Shown here: positions 8,825-19,036 of the stretch, piece by piece
Layout: every line of letters starts with the position of its first letter
Position numbering within the stretch: position 1 is the first letter of the stretch
From: CBDCME01 sp965218865
Lineage (GTDB): Bacteria; Pseudomonadota; Alphaproteobacteria; JAAXGF01
Length of the DNA stretch: 64,000 nt
Assembly (NCBI GenBank): GCA_965218865.1
Contig: CBDCME010000031.1
Coordinates: 28,439-92,438 of the forward strand
Reading direction: 5' to 3'
The notes under the pieces: model-generated
What the model was told of the DNA's origin: nothing
Database searches by the model: none
The model's input: only the letters and a program-made list of their open reading frames with translations
Translations under genes and position numbers: made by a program

Positions 8825-9264
8825 TGATCAAGCGCTTCGGCGATTTGGAAATCCGTCTGGCCCGGGCCATCGCGGCGGCGGTGGCGCGGCCGTTCGAATT
8901 CGGGGTTCACGATTGCTGCACCGCCGTTTGCGCCCTCGTCGCGGCGATGACGGGGCACGACCTGGTCCGCGATCTCCGGCGTGAGGACGATCGCGCCGAC
9001 AAGTGGCTTGTGCGCCAGCACGGCGGCTTCGTCGGCCTGTGCGATTTCGCGGCCAACCACTACGGTCTGCCCGGGACCGAGCCGGCGCTGGCGGGGCGCG
9101 GCGACCTCGCGGTCGTCGACCACGACGCCGGCGCTTCGCTCGCGATCGTCGATCTCGGCGGGCGCGGCCTTCTCATGGTTTCCGCCAAGCGCGGCTGGCG
9201 CCGTCTTGCCCTCGGCCCGTGCCTGACCGCGGGGGCGGTGCCGCGCGCCTGGAGGATCGGATGA
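8821..9264 (+). CDS. Phage tail-associated NlpC/P60-like (DUF6950-type) protein
   Basis: 147 residues with EFGVHDCCTAVCALVAAMTG (residues about 26-45), which resembles the Cys-containing first helix of papain-like NlpC/P60 peptidases encoded between minor tail and gpJ genes (lambda K position). A His in VVDHDAG could be the second catalytic residue, but I cannot assign the triad. Start codon overlaps the previous stop (ATGATGA) and its own stop overlaps the next start (ATGA), so it is translated within a phage tail operon. No frame damage seen. Confidence 0.65.
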   Translation: MMIKRFGDLEIRLARAIAAAVARPFEFGVHDCCTAVCALVAAMTGHDLVRDLRREDDRADKWLVRQHGGFVGLCDFAANHYGLPGTEPALAGRGDLAVVDHDAGASLAIVDLGGRGLLMVSAKRGWRRLALGPCLTAGAVPRAWRIG

Positions 9265-11530
9265 CGGGTTTCGAGCTTTTCGTGGCCGGGTTCATCGGCG
9301 CCTCGGCGGCGGCGGTGGTGGCGCCGGCGATCATCGGCACCGCCATCTCTCTCGGCGCCACCCTGATCACCTCGGCCCTGGTGCCGAACCCGAGAAAGTC
9401 CGGCTCGGCGAATCTGAACTCGTTCGCGGCCCGAAGCCAAGGCATCACGACCACCGTCCGCCAGGCGATCACGCCCCACCGCACTCTTTTCGGCGAGGCC
9501 CTGATATCCGGGCCCTTGACCCATTTCGAGACCGTCGACAAGGACCGCAAGCTGATCCTGGTGGTGACCCTTTGCGACGGCCCGATCGGCCGCATCGGCA
9601 CGGTTTGGATCGACGGCCAGCCGATCTTCGTTGAGGAATTGGACGTCGACGGCAAGATCGTCGCCGGCAAATTCGCCAACAAGGGGACGATCAAGAAGCA
9701 CCTCGGGGAGAGCGACCAGGTCGCGGACCCGCTGCTGTTGGAACTGGCCAGCGTCGACAACACTTTCCGGGGCCGGGGGATCGCCTATCTGGTGGTCCAA
9801 CTCGATTTCGACCGCGACCTCTTTCCGACCACGCCGGGGACCATCGCCGCCCATTGCCAGGGCCGCGAGATCAAGGACCCGCGCACCGGCCTGACCAAAT
9901 GGACGGCCAACGCGGCGGTCTGCGTATTCGCCTATTTCACCGACACCCGAATCGGTTTCGGCGCCGCCGAGGCCGACGTCGATTTGGCCTTCATCAACGC
10001 CGCCGCCAAAATCTGCGACGAGATTGTCACCACCCAGGAAGTCACCTACACGGTGACCTCGGTCGACGCCGCGACCGACCTCTTCACCTTGGAGGGCGAG
10101 ATCCTGACTTTCGAGACCGGCGACCGGGTCGAGGTCGAGAGCACCGGGACGCTGCCGGCTGGCCTGATGGCCGCGACGTCTTATTACGTCTTCGTCGAAA
10201 GCGAGCGCCAGACTCTCAAGATTGCCCTCGCCGCGTCACTGGCCGACGCCACCGACCGGATCGCGGTCGATCTGACCGATGGCGGCACCGGCAGCCACAC
10301 GGTCAAGAAGACCGGCGAGCCGCGCTACACCATCAACGGCGTGGTCGAAAGCAACCGCAAGCACGCCGACGTCATCGCCGAGATGCTCACCGCCATGGGC
10401 GGGCGGCTGATGAATTTCGGCGGCGCTTTCCGGATCATTGCGGCGGCCTACGCCGCGCCGACGATTTTGTTCTCTGAATCCGACCTGCGGGGTGCGATCA
10501 CGATCACCACCCGCCACGCCAAGCGCGAGCGCTTCAACGCCGTCAAGGGGATTTACGTCGGCCCCGCCAACCAAGGCCAGCCGGCCAATTATCCGTTCGT
10601 CACCAATGCCACCTTCGAGGCCGAGGACGGCCGCCGCCTGTTCGCCGAATTGGACCTGCCGTTCACCTCGCGGGCGAGCACCGCCCAGCGCCTGGCGAAA
10701 ATAGAACTGAGGTGCCATCGCCAGGAGATCGAGGTCCAGGCGCCGATGAAGCTGACCGCGCTCCGGGTCCAGCCCGGGGATATCTGCCAGCTCAGCCTGG
10801 CCCGCTACGGCTTCGTCGCCAAGGAGTTCGGGGTCGTCGAGATCGCGACCCAAGTCGAGGAGGGCTATCTCGGCCTCGACGTCACCTTGCGCGAGACCGC
10901 CGCCGCGAGCTTCGATTTCGCCGTGGGCGAGGAACAGCTCACGGACCCGGCGCCGAACAGCAATTTGCCCGACCACCGGGTGGTGGCGGCGCCCGGGGTG
11001 CCCACGGTTTCGGAAAACACCTTCGCGACCTCCGAGGCCGCCGGCATTCGGACCAAGGTGATCCTCGAATGGGCCGCGAGCACCGGCCCGTTCCTGTCGC
11101 ACTACGAGGTTCAGTACAAGCTCGCCGCGGCGGCCGATTTCATCGAGCAGCCGATCGTGCTCGGAACCTGCCACGACATTCTCGACCTCGCCGCCGGAAC
11201 CTACGACTTCCGGGTCCGGGCCGTGAACACCCTCGGGGTGCGCTCCGACCCCGATGGGGCGGCCTGGACGGCGACGGCGGCGGCGGTCATCATCCTCGGC
11301 TTGGCGGCGCCGACGGCGGCGATAACCGGTCTTGCGGGTCAAGCCATTTCGGGCATGTTCCTCTTGACCTGGGACAAGCACGTCGACCTCGACGTTCGCC
11401 GCGGCGGTGTGATCCAGTTCCGCCACGCCACCAGCCAGGCGGCGGTCGACCCCAACGAATCGACGACCATCGGAAACCCGGCCGCGGGCGAGTCGACGAG
11501 CCATGCCTTGGCGCTCATTCCGGGAACTTA

Positions 11531-12710
11531 TACCAACCGCCCTAGAGTTTGACTCGCGCAAAGGTTTACACGCTAGGTTTTGTGTGATTCAAGGTTGTTG
11601 GCAACAAGGGAGTGTGTTCAATGCCAACGATTCCTTTGCGAAACGACTTTGATGCTGAAAGAGTCCGTGTTCTTGCGGCACGGAGCGATGATGGGAACCA
11701 GGCGCGACGGCTTTTGTCGTTGGCGGCCATCTACGATGGGATGGATCGAGCGTGCGCGGCGCGTATTGGCGGCATGGATCGGCAGACGTTGCGGGACTGG
11801 GTTCACCGGTTCAACGCGGGAGGTCCGGCCGGTCTGATCGACCGCAAGCCGAACGGGGCGTTGCGTCGGTTGACGCCGTCGCAAATGGCGGCGCTTTCGC
11901 GGGCTATCGAGGCCGGTCCCGATCCCGAACGGGATGGGGTCGTGCGCTGGCGCTGCATCGATCTCAAGCAACTGATCCGAACGCGCTTCGGCGTGGACTA
12001 TCACGAGCGGAGCGTCGGCAAGCTGCTGGCCGCGCTCGGGTTCTCGCATATTTCCGCGCGCCCGCGCCACGTCGGCCAGGATGCGCGGGCACAGGAGGAA
12101 TTTAAAAAAAAGTTTTCCCGAACACTTGGCGAAAATTGTAGCGGCACAGCCACCGGACACGCCCATAGAGGTTTGGTTTCAAGATGAAATGCGCGTCGGC
12201 CAGAAGAACAGCCTGGTGCGCCAGTGGGCCCCAAAGGGATCGCGCCCGCGCCAGGTCAAGGACCTACGGAAGGACCTACGGACCTCTTCGGCGTATCTCT
12301 TCGGCGCCATCTGCCCCGAGCGCGGTGAGGGCGCGGCGCTGGTCATGCCGCGCGCCAATACTGAAGCCATGGACCTGCATCTCGAGGAAATCAGCCGGGC
12401 CGTTGCCCCAAACGCCCATGCCGTCGTGCTGCTCGACCAAGCCGCATGGCACCCCACTGCCAAACTCGGCATCCCGGAGAACATCTCCCTCGTGCCTTTG
12501 CCACCCAAGTCCCCGGAGCTCAATCCCGCCGAAAATGTCTGGCAATACCTCCGCCAGAACTGGCTCTCCAATCGTGTCTTCGACTCCTATGAAGCCATCG
12601 TCGAGGCCTCTTGCCAAGCCTGGAACAACCTGACCGACCAACCTTGGAAGATCATGTCCATCGGCCTCAGAGCGTGGGCTCGCACAAGTCAATGTTAAGG
12701 GCGGTTGGTA
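11531..12710 (+). mobile_element. IS630-like insertion sequence, copy 2
   Basis: 1180 bp, flanked by identical TTA triplets (11528-11530 and 12711-12713). It is 13 bp longer than copy 1: one extra A in the internal A tract and a 12-bp duplication near 12258-12281 (repeated AAGGACCTACGG). Confidence 0.93.
11621..12698 (+). pseudogene. IS630 transposase, two overlapping frames (A8 tract)
   Basis: ATG 11621 opens the helix-turn-helix half, which ends at 12187 after running through AAAAAAAA at about 12104-12111 into SRTLGEN; the DDE half lies in another frame to 12698. Relative to copies 1 and 5 there is one extra A. The product could be made only by ribosomal or transcriptional slippage, and the catalytic half also has a His-to-Pro change in AAWHPTAK and four extra residues (KDLR). 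Confidence 0.85.
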
Positions 12711-13322
12711 TTATTTCGCCCGTGCCGTCGATCAGTCCGGGGTACCGGCCCTGACCTGGGTCTCGGTCGGCACCGCCGGGGCCAACGTTCTCCAGTTCGC
12801 CAACCTCGATACCCTGACCGAATCGCCGAACTTCCCCGGCACCCATTCGAACACGGTCGCGGCCGACACCGTTCTCAAGCTGGCCAACCAGAAGCTTTGG
12901 GACGACATCGCCGATCTCGACCTCGAAGCCGATATCGACACCGGCGGCGGCATCGAGGCCGCCGGGACCTACACCTTCGGCGGCGGCATCGATCTCGGTT
13001 CGGTCAAGGACGTCCACCTCACGCGCACCTTGACCTCGCTGGTCGACAACGCCCTCGACCAAATGGACGACTGGACCGGCCTGGTCGACGACCGCGACGA
13101 TTGGGACGGGATTACCTCGCCGGCCGCGGCCGACGCCGTCGTCGAGGTCCGCACGACCCCGGACGACCCCGCCGGATCGCCGACCTGGTCGCCCTGGAAA
13201 GTCCTCGATACGGCGGAATTCAACGCCCGTGGGTTCGAGTTCCGGGTCCGTCTGACCTCGGCCGACCCGTCCTACAACATTCAAGTTTCAACTCTTAAGG
13301 TCGAGGTCAAGGAGGCCGCCTG

Positions 13323-13697
13323 ATGCCCACGCGATTTAAACTATCCGGAGACGGAATACTTCTCGCTCACGGTCCCTTGGACCGGGCCGATTTCGAGACG
13401 CGCTCGGCGCCCGCGAACGAGGTTTGGCTCGACGTTCACCCCGACCATGTCGATCTGGCGCCGCATCACTTCCGTTGGAACGGAGGGGAGGGCTGTTTCG
13501 ATCCCCTCGTCGAGCCGGCGGACCTCGCCGCCGACCACCCGGCGCCCTCCGCGGCGGCGGCCTTCGTCGCCCTCGCCGAAAAGGTCGAGGGCCAGGGCGT
13601 GGGGCTTCCGGACGCGACCCGCGATTTCGTCAGCTATTGGAAAAACACCGTCGATGGCCGCAACTGGTCGCGCGACGGAGAGGGGCGCTTGAAATGA
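13323..13697 (+). CDS. Phage hypothetical protein following the tip protein
   Basis: 124 residues, acidic, beginning MPTRFKLSGDGILLAHGPLD and containing WLDVHPDHVDLAPHHFRWN. It starts one base inside the previous stop (TGATG) and ends in an ATGA overlap with the tail-fibre gene, so it belongs to the tail operon. I do not recognise a family. Its place, directly after gpJ and before a fibre gene, suggests a tail-tip accessory part. Confidence 0.6.
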   Translation: MPTRFKLSGDGILLAHGPLDRADFETRSAPANEVWLDVHPDHVDLAPHHFRWNGGEGCFDPLVEPADLAADHPAPSAAAAFVALAEKVEGQGVGLPDATRDFVSYWKNTVDGRNWSRDGEGRLK

Positions 13698-14670
13698 GCC
13701 AAAATGATTTCGACGTTCCGAACGGCGCGGGGTCCGTTGTCAGAAACGACATCAAAAGCGCGTTCCAGGCGCTCGCGAGCTTGAACTCCGGCGGCACCGC
13801 CCCGGGGACGCCGTACGCCAACCAATGGTGGATGGACACCAGCACAAATATTCTGAAGCAACGGGACAACAACAACGCGACTTGGATCAACGCGTTCCAA
13901 AAGAGCGGCACCGGCTGGGTGCCTTATTTGGACGGCGTACTCCTCGGCGAGGCGGTGCTGGGCTCGACGAAGGTCATCCCCAAGTCGGCGACCTACCTCG
14001 TCGTCGGCGCCGACCGGGGCAAGCTGATCGAGTGCACCGGGACCTTCGTTCTCGACCTGACCGCGGCCGGGGACGTGACGATCGGCGATGGCTTTTATTT
14101 CTGGGCCCGCAACTCCGGCTCGGGCGTCATCGACATCGATCCGAATTCGACCGAGTCGATCAACGGCGGCACCGCCTCGCTCAAGCTCGCCCCCGGGCAG
14201 ACCGTCCGCGTCGTCACCGACGACACCGCCTGGTTCGCAACGATCGACGTCGGCGGCATCGCCGGCCTGACCGCGCTCACCACGATCGACGGCGCCAACG
14301 ACCACCTGGCCCTTTACGACAACAGTGGCGCCGACGTCCGCAAGGTGACCCCCGACGATCTCATCGGCGGCTCCAGGCTGGTCGCCAAGTTCTGGGTCAA
14401 GTTCGACGGGGGGCCAGCGACCCGATCACGCCCGACGCCGACGAAAACGTCGACGACGTGACCGACAACGGCATGGGAGATTACACGATAAACTTTACGA
14501 CGGCCTTTTCCAGCGCCGAATATAGTGTTGCTGGAGTATGCGAAAACAATGCCGATATCGCGATATCAGGTTCTCCGACCGCCGGAGGCATAACAATACA
14601 AACCAAAAACAGAGCTTCAGCCGCTCTCGTTAATCCTTCCGGTGTCTACCTTCTCGGCTTTGGAGATTAG
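13694..14670 (+). pseudogene. Phage tail fibre / collar-like protein, frameshifted
   Basis: Starts MSQNDFDVPNGAGSVVRNDI and contains a Gly/Thr-rich beta-structured body (GTPYANQWWMDTSTNIL, INGGTASLKLAPGQT). In a run of six G at about 14408-14413 the frame is lost; the next frame continues ASDPITPDADENVDDV and NGMGDYTINFTTAFSSAEYSV, a C-terminal pattern frequent in phage receptor-binding and tail collar proteins, to 14670. One base would restore the gene. Confidence 0.65.
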
Positions 14671-14672
14671 CG

Positions 14673-15115
14673 ATGGCCCAAAAAATACTTCTCATCAAAC
14701 GCGCCGACGGTGGCGTTTCGTATCGCTGGTTGAGGCCCGGCCGCAAGCCCGAGGACGCCCTCGCCCAGTGGAGCGCGGCGCAGCCGGCCGAGCGGCTGCC
14801 CGCGACCTTCGAGGTCGTCGACGCGGACCACGCCGAGTTTCCCCCCGATAAGACCTTCCGCGACGCCTGGGAGGTCGCCGGAGGACGCGTCGCCGTCAAC
14901 ATGCCCAAGGCCCGGCCGCGATCCGGGCCGAGCGCCAAGCCCGCCTGGCGGCCTCCGACGTCGAGGTCTCCAAGCTCGACGGCGCCCCGCTCCCGGCGGC
15001 GCTCAAAACCCACCGCCGGGCTCTGCGCGACCTCCCCGAGGTGGTCCAGCCCGACCTCGACGCCATCGCCAATGCCGACGCCCTCAAGGCTTATCAGCCA
15101 CCATGGCCGAGCTGA
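14673..15115 (+). pseudogene. Phage tail assembly chaperone-like protein, frameshifted
   Basis: Opening MAQKILLIKRADGGVSYRW and DKTFRDAWE, then VNMPKAR; after about 14915 the frame changes and continues IRAERQARLAASDVEVSKLD and KTHRRALRDLPE to 15115. The R.ERN.RLAASDW-like segment followed by the ALRDLP segment is the usual tail of XkdW/DUF4376-like chaperone proteins encoded beside tail fibres. Ends overlapping the next small gene. Confidence 0.6.
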
Positions 15116-15278
15116 ACGGCCCCACCCACGGCAATCGCTTCGCCGCGGCGCCACGGCCAACACCGACGAAACCATTTTCAACAACATTACCTCCGGCTCG
15201 GACAAGGGTTTCTCGTTCCTGGTCGACGGCGCCGCCAATAAGCCGCGTATCTACGTCAACGATGGCGCCGACGTTTAA
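15103..15278 (+). pseudogene. Small phage protein, frameshifted
   Basis: Starts MAELNGPTHGNRFAA at 15103, then the frame changes near 15147 and continues ATANTDETIFNNITSG and SDKGFSFLVDGAANKPRIYV to 15278. The gene is too short to assign; the NNITSGSDKGFSFLVDG text looks like a head-spike or fibre tip repeat. Confidence 0.4.
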
Positions 15279-15477
15279 CCCGCGTGCCGAAACTCTTGTC
15301 GGTCCGACCTACACCGTCTTCGACAACCGCGTCGAGCAAAGTTGGACCAAGCGGGCGCTGACGGCTCGGGAAATCTCGGCTCGGGATCAGATCGAAAAGG
15401 ATTCGATTCCGGAAGCCGTGCGCGCGGAGATCGACGATCACGAGGCCCGCATCGCGGCGCTCGAAGGTCGCGGGTGA
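15262..15477 (+). CDS. Small helical phage protein
   Basis: 71 residues, MAPTFNPRAETLVGPTYTVF then a charged helical C-terminus (DQIEKDSIPEAVRAEIDDHE). It overlaps the preceding reading frame by a few bases and ends in TGATG overlapping the next small gene. Function unknown; similar charged small proteins accompany tail-fibre genes. Confidence 0.5.
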   Translation: MAPTFNPRAETLVGPTYTVFDNRVEQSWTKRALTAREISARDQIEKDSIPEAVRAEIDDHEARIAALEGRG

Positions 15478-15644
15478 TGGCCGATCCCTCCGGAGACTTT
15501 CACTGGCTTCCTGCGCCTGACCACTCGTTCGCTTGCGTTTTCGCGATTGCTCTTGTGTGGCTCCCACCAGCGAAGTTCTGGACCACCCGCGTCCTGGCCC
15601 GGGACACGGACATTGCCGATGCCATCGGGGCCGCGCGAAAGTGA
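15477..15644 (+). CDS. Short hydrophobic protein
   Basis: 55 residues (MADPSGDFHWLPAPDHSFAC then VFAIALVWLPPAKFW), coupled by one base to the preceding stop. It has one possible membrane stretch. Support is only the start-stop coupling and reading-frame position. Confidence 0.35.
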   Translation: MADPSGDFHWLPAPDHSFACVFAIALVWLPPAKFWTTRVLARDTDIADAIGAARK

Positions 15645-15713
15645 GAATTGACAGAGCCCGTCCCCCGCACGCAGGATTGAGCGGACAAATTGACCCAAAG
15701 GGCGGGACCGACC

Positions 15714-16130
15714 ATGCGCACCATCGACGAGAGTAGCTTCGCATCACGTTTGGATAGGCTCGAGCGGCAGAATCATTGGTTGAAGATCATCGTTGCCGTC
15801 GGATGTCTCCTGATGGGGGTTCCCTGGCTCGTGCAAGGCGCGACGGCCACGCAACAAACGATCGAGGCCCAGCGCTATGTGTTGTACGACGAGTGGGGCA
15901 ACAATCGGGGCGGTTTCGAGATATCGACGGATGGTACGGCAGTTCTCGGAATGCGAGATCGCTTCGGCCGAAACCGCGCCGTCCTTACGGTGGGTTCCCA
16001 CGGCAAGACACAGCTGGGTTTCATCGACGCTGGTGGAGTGCTCCGCGTTGGCCTGGGATCGTTGACGGGCGGGGCACCGCTGTTGACGCTCAACGACCCC
16101 CGGGGCAAGTCGCTCTTCAAGGCGCCCTGA
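15714..16130 (+). CDS. Membrane-anchored phage or cargo protein of unknown function
   Basis: 138 residues: a short N-terminal coiled region (LDRLERQNHWLK), one membrane helix (IIVAVGCLLMGVPWLVQG, about 24-42) and a beta-rich outside domain with the repeated pattern YVLYDEWGNNRGGFEIS, TAVLGMRDRFGRNRAVLTV and LLTLNDPRGKSLFKA. These DxxG.xR-type repeats occur in small periplasmic proteins of unknown role. ATG 15714 is chosen; an in-frame TTG lies 24 bp upstream. No frame damage. Confidence 0.55.
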   Translation: MRTIDESSFASRLDRLERQNHWLKIIVAVGCLLMGVPWLVQGATATQQTIEAQRYVLYDEWGNNRGGFEISTDGTAVLGMRDRFGRNRAVLTVGSHGKTQLGFIDAGGVLRVGLGSLTGGAPLLTLNDPRGKSLFKAP

Positions 16131-16517
16131 GCCACTGCATCGGCGGCAACGCGGTTTCCCCGCCGACGCCGGCGCGCTTGATTCCCCGGACGCGGTTTCT
16201 ACCGAAGGGGCGTCGCCCCAACTCGGATCGACTGGTCACCCGCCTCGTCATGGCCGGACCTGCCGGGGTTTCGCCTCCGGGCGGGAGAGCGACGGGATTG
16301 GTATTGCCAAGCGACTGAAATTTCAAGGTGGAACAGAGATGTGGCGGAATTCGGCGGAACACGGGCCCGAGGTCGCCGCCGCGATTGACCTGCCGTTAGG
16401 GCGCGCTCGTTCACTCATGGGAGCGGCGCGGAAAAGGCGGCGAGGTCCGTTCGAATTCCTTGCTCCGTCGGTGCTTGTTGATACTCGCGGCGAGCGCTCT
16501 TGCTTCAGCGGCCCGCG
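16131..16517. other. Non-coding stretch within the prophage
   Basis: About 390 bp between two small genes. Short open frames exist on both strands but none has a ribosome site, a recognisable domain or operon coupling. Confidence 0.5.
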
Positions 16518-16823
16518 ATGAGCGTTCCCTCGCTCGCGGTTGGCGTCGTTGCCGCCAGCTTGACCACGGCCTTGCCTCCGGGGATTCCGGAAATGCTCAC
16601 GCGGTACGCACCGCGCCCGGCTATGCTATACCACCTCGACCGAAGTTTCGGAGAAAGGCCGCGGTGGGAGGCGGTACTGCCGCGCGGTGCCCGGGCTGAA
16701 TTTACCATCTCCGACGCCGGTACTTGGACGATGTTGATCACGCCAGCCGGCGGGAACACGTGCATCATGGCATCCGGTAAAGACTGGCGCCGGTCTCCGG
16801 TCGACCCCCTCACGGAGGAGTGA
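16518..16823 (+). CDS. Small phage hypothetical protein
   Basis: 101 residues with a hydrophobic start (VPSLAVGVVAASLTTAL) and a beta-like C-terminal half (AEFTISDAGTWTMLITPAGG). It stops three bases before the next start, with a GGAGGAG site inside its 3' end serving that gene. No family recognised. Confidence 0.45.
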   Translation: MSVPSLAVGVVAASLTTALPPGIPEMLTRYAPRPAMLYHLDRSFGERPRWEAVLPRGARAEFTISDAGTWTMLITPAGGNTCIMASGKDWRRSPVDPLTEE

Positions 16824-16824
16824 T

Positions 16825-17171
16825 TTGATACCTGCCAATCACCACCGATCGCGGTTGCGGGTCAAGCTCGTCGGCATCGTCGTCACCGCCTTGGCGGTGG
16901 TATTTCCGGCGACAGTATGGACGATTCGGACGTTGGCCAAGGTGTCCGAGAACACCGAAACGATCGCGGACCACCGCCAGCTATACGGCCACCCAAATTC
17001 CACCGCGACGTTCAAACGCTGCTCAATTCGCAGGCCTGGCAGATCGAGGCCCTAAAACGCCTCGACGGCAACGTCGATTTTCTCTTGAAGAGCCAAACGG
17101 GTACGGCGCCTTCCTGGGTGGTTCCGCCCCGGCTTCCCGCTCCCCCCGAAATCAACCAGGGCGATCCCTGA
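16825..17171 (+). pseudogene. Small membrane protein of the lysis region, frameshifted
   Basis: Begins at TTG 16825 after a strong GGAGGAG site: MIPANHHRSRLRVKLVGIVV with one membrane helix, then a coiled VSENTETIADHRQLYGHP. Near 16990-17000 the frame is lost; the following frame reads HRDVQTLLNSQAWQIEALK and ends PPEINQGDP at 17171, overlapping the next ATG. The layout (single helix plus coil) resembles phage i-spanin or holin-associated proteins, but this is only a guess. Confidence 0.5.
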
Positions 17172-17389
17172 TGTGGTTGCCTATTTGCTGGTTGCTGGGC
17201 CATCGGAAGGAACAAGAAGAGCCCTATGAACACCAACTCGATACCTTCAACAAGCGGGTCGTCGAGCACTATCGATGTGCGCGATGCCATGGCCTCGTTT
17301 TCGAGGAACGCGAACCGCGCAAGGTGAAAACCAGCTTCAGCTACCGGAAGTTCGACGATTCTCAAAAGGTAGACGAAGACGTCGAATGA
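17171..17389 (+). CDS. Small zinc-ribbon-like protein
   Basis: 72 residues beginning MWLPICWLLGHRKEQEE, with a CARC pair (HYRCARCHGLVFEER) near residue 37. Only one Cys pair plus nearby His is visible, so metal binding is uncertain. A damaged paralogue lies at 17624-17876 (HYRCSRC). Proteins of this kind occur in alphaproteobacterial prophages; role unknown. Confidence 0.5.
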   Translation: MWLPICWLLGHRKEQEEPYEHQLDTFNKRVVEHYRCARCHGLVFEEREPRKVKTSFSYRKFDDSQKVDEDVE

Positions 17390-17623
17390 GCCCGGTGGAC
17401 CGCCGCGAATAAATCCCCGTCGGATTTAACGCCCAACCCTCGCCGGCGCCTGTCTCGTCGTGGGCGCCGACCGCGCCGCTGGGCCACTGATCTGATCATT
17501 ACGGCAAGACAACCCGCCGCTCGGAAGCACAGGGCATCCCGTCGACCAGACCGCCGCCAGTGTCCCCGCCGACCGGACCTTCCGCGACGCCTGGGAGGCC
17601 ACCTTCGGCGGCGTCGCGGGACT

Positions 17624-17876
17624 GATGTTGGCGGCGCTGGTCGGCGCGGAGGTCGCGCTGATCGCCGGACTGATGTGGCCGCCATTCTGCTGGCTCTTGG
17701 GCCACCGGAAACGAGAAGACACGCCCCACGAAAGCCGCCTCGCAACCCTTAACGACGGCCCTGTCGTCGAACACTACCGGTGCTCGCGATGTTAGTGCGT
17801 GTTTTTCGAAGAGCGCGACCCGCGCAATTCGAAGACGAGCTTCCGCTGGCGCCAAATCGGAAATCCCAAACCATAA
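17624..17876 (+). pseudogene. Broken paralogue of the zinc-ribbon protein
   Basis: Encodes FCWLLGHRKREDTPHES, VVEHYRCSRC and FFEERDPRNSKTSF, parallel to the gene at 17171, but a TAG at 17793-17795 stops it right after the Cys pair. A hydrophobic stretch (LMLAALVGAEVALIAGLMW) precedes it. Just upstream, 17576-17598 is identical to 14852-14874 in the tail-chaperone gene, suggesting a recombination joint. Confidence 0.6.
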
Positions 17877-18262
17877 GCGCGCAACATCCCTACCCGGACG
17901 AATGGAAGCGGCTTGAGAGCTTTGAATTTTTCTCCGACCTTCATCTTGTTCGCCGTCTCGGCGCGGTGGCCGCGCGAAGCGGCCATGATGCCCTTTACGT
18001 CGTCGGTGCGCCTTATCGCGTGACGCTTCATGTCGACGGTGCGAGGCGCGAAATCACGGTGCCGGAGGGCATGAAAACCGACCTCGCCTCGGTTCCGCGC
18101 CTCGCGCGGGCCGTCGTCGGACGGGTCGGTCCTCATCTCGAGGCGGCGATCGTCCACGATTGTCTTTTTTCGGCCTGGAAAGAAATCGCGGGGCGCGGCG
18201 CCCGGCGGCGTGATTGGGAGTTCGCCAACGCGGTTTTCGACGGCCTCATGCGCGCGGGCTAA
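17789..18262 (+). CDS. Phage DUF1353 protein
   Basis: About 157 residues; the conserved DUF1353 core reads VPEGMKTDLASVPRLARAVV followed by HLEAAIVHDCLF, the metal-binding-like VHD motif of this phage family, and ends with a helical FANAVFDGLMRAG. Function is unknown, but the family occurs near lysis genes of many prophages. The start is uncertain: GTG 17780, ATG 17789 or a later codon, since the first 35 residues overlap the zinc-ribbon pseudogene in another frame. The IS1595 element begins 40 bp downstream. Confidence 0.7.
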   Translation: MLVRVFRRARPAQFEDELPLAPNRKSQTISAQHPYPDEWKRLESFEFFSDLHLVRRLGAVAARSGHDALYVVGAPYRVTLHVDGARREITVPEGMKTDLASVPRLARAVVGRVGPHLEAAIVHDCLFSAWKEIAGRGARRRDWEFANAVFDGLMRAG

Positions 18263-19036
18263 AGTCGATAGCGTCCAACGATGGCTGATCGAGACCGCCG
18301 TCAAAACGTTTCCTGATTACGCACTTTCCTCAGCCGATTTGGCGTGGTACAAAAGGTGAACATTATTGGTTCTTTAGGAGGTTAGCTATGGCGCGGAATA
18401 AGGTTCAGTTTCAGAAGGGGCTCAGCGAGCGGCAGTTTGGTGAATTGTACGGGAGCGAGGTCCAGTGTCGGGCGGCGCTGTTCGGCTGGCGTTGGCCAAA
18501 GGGATTCGCCTGCCCGCGCTGCGGGGGTAAACGCTGCAGCGAGATAAAGGGGCGAAGACTGTACCAGTGCAGCCGCTGCCGTCACCAGGTATCGCTGACC
18601 GCCGGCACCATCTTCCATTCGACCAATTTGGCGCTCACGATCTGGTTCCGGGCGATGTATCTGATCACCCAGTCGAAGAAGGGCATCTCCAGCCTCGAGC
18701 TGGCCCGGCGGCTCGGGGTCACCCAGACCACTGCCTGGAAGGTGCAGCAAAAGCTGGCTCAGGTCATGCTGGATCGCGAGGCGGACAAGCCCGTCGGCGG
18801 GCCTGACAGGCGGGTGGAGATGGACGATGCCTATCTCGGCGGGGCCCGCCACGGCGGCAAGCGGGGCCGCGGGGCATCAGGGAAAACCCCCATCGTGGTG
18901 GCGGTGGAGACCACGGCCGAGGGCCGGCCGCACCGCCTCAAGATCAGGGCCGTCAAGGGATTCCGCAAAGCCGAGATCAAGAAGCTGAGCGGCCGCCTGC
19001 TGGTGGCCGGCACCACAGTGGTCAGCGACGGCCTTA

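Larger units (their letters stand above)
9261..13323 (+). pseudogene. gpJ-like tail tip attachment protein, split by IS630 copy 2
   Basis: A large tail-tip protein read from 9261 to 11530 and from 12714 to 13323. Joining these segments, that is removing the IS and one TTA copy, gives 960 codons without a break, with IPGTYYFARA-type text across the joint reduced to GTYFARAVD. The N-terminus has a hydrophobic segment (AGFIGASAAAVVAPAIIGTA), then the phage-tail domain (about 150-400), and a fibronectin type III-like part around residue 600 (FLSHYEVQYKLA...YDFRVRAVNTLG). gpJ-like proteins bind the host receptor. The phage lost this function when the IS inserted. Confidence 0.8.

Noticed and set aside
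10236..11561. 441-codon minus-strand open frame inside the gpJ-like gene
   Set aside because: It shadows a well-supported tail protein and shows low-complexity charged sequence without motifs.
7633..13323. Gene transfer agent (GTA) cluster
   Set aside because: The order minor tail, NlpC-like, gpJ-like resembles GTA, but no head genes exist, and lysis genes, fibre genes, an integrase remnant and frame decay fit an ordinary prophage better.
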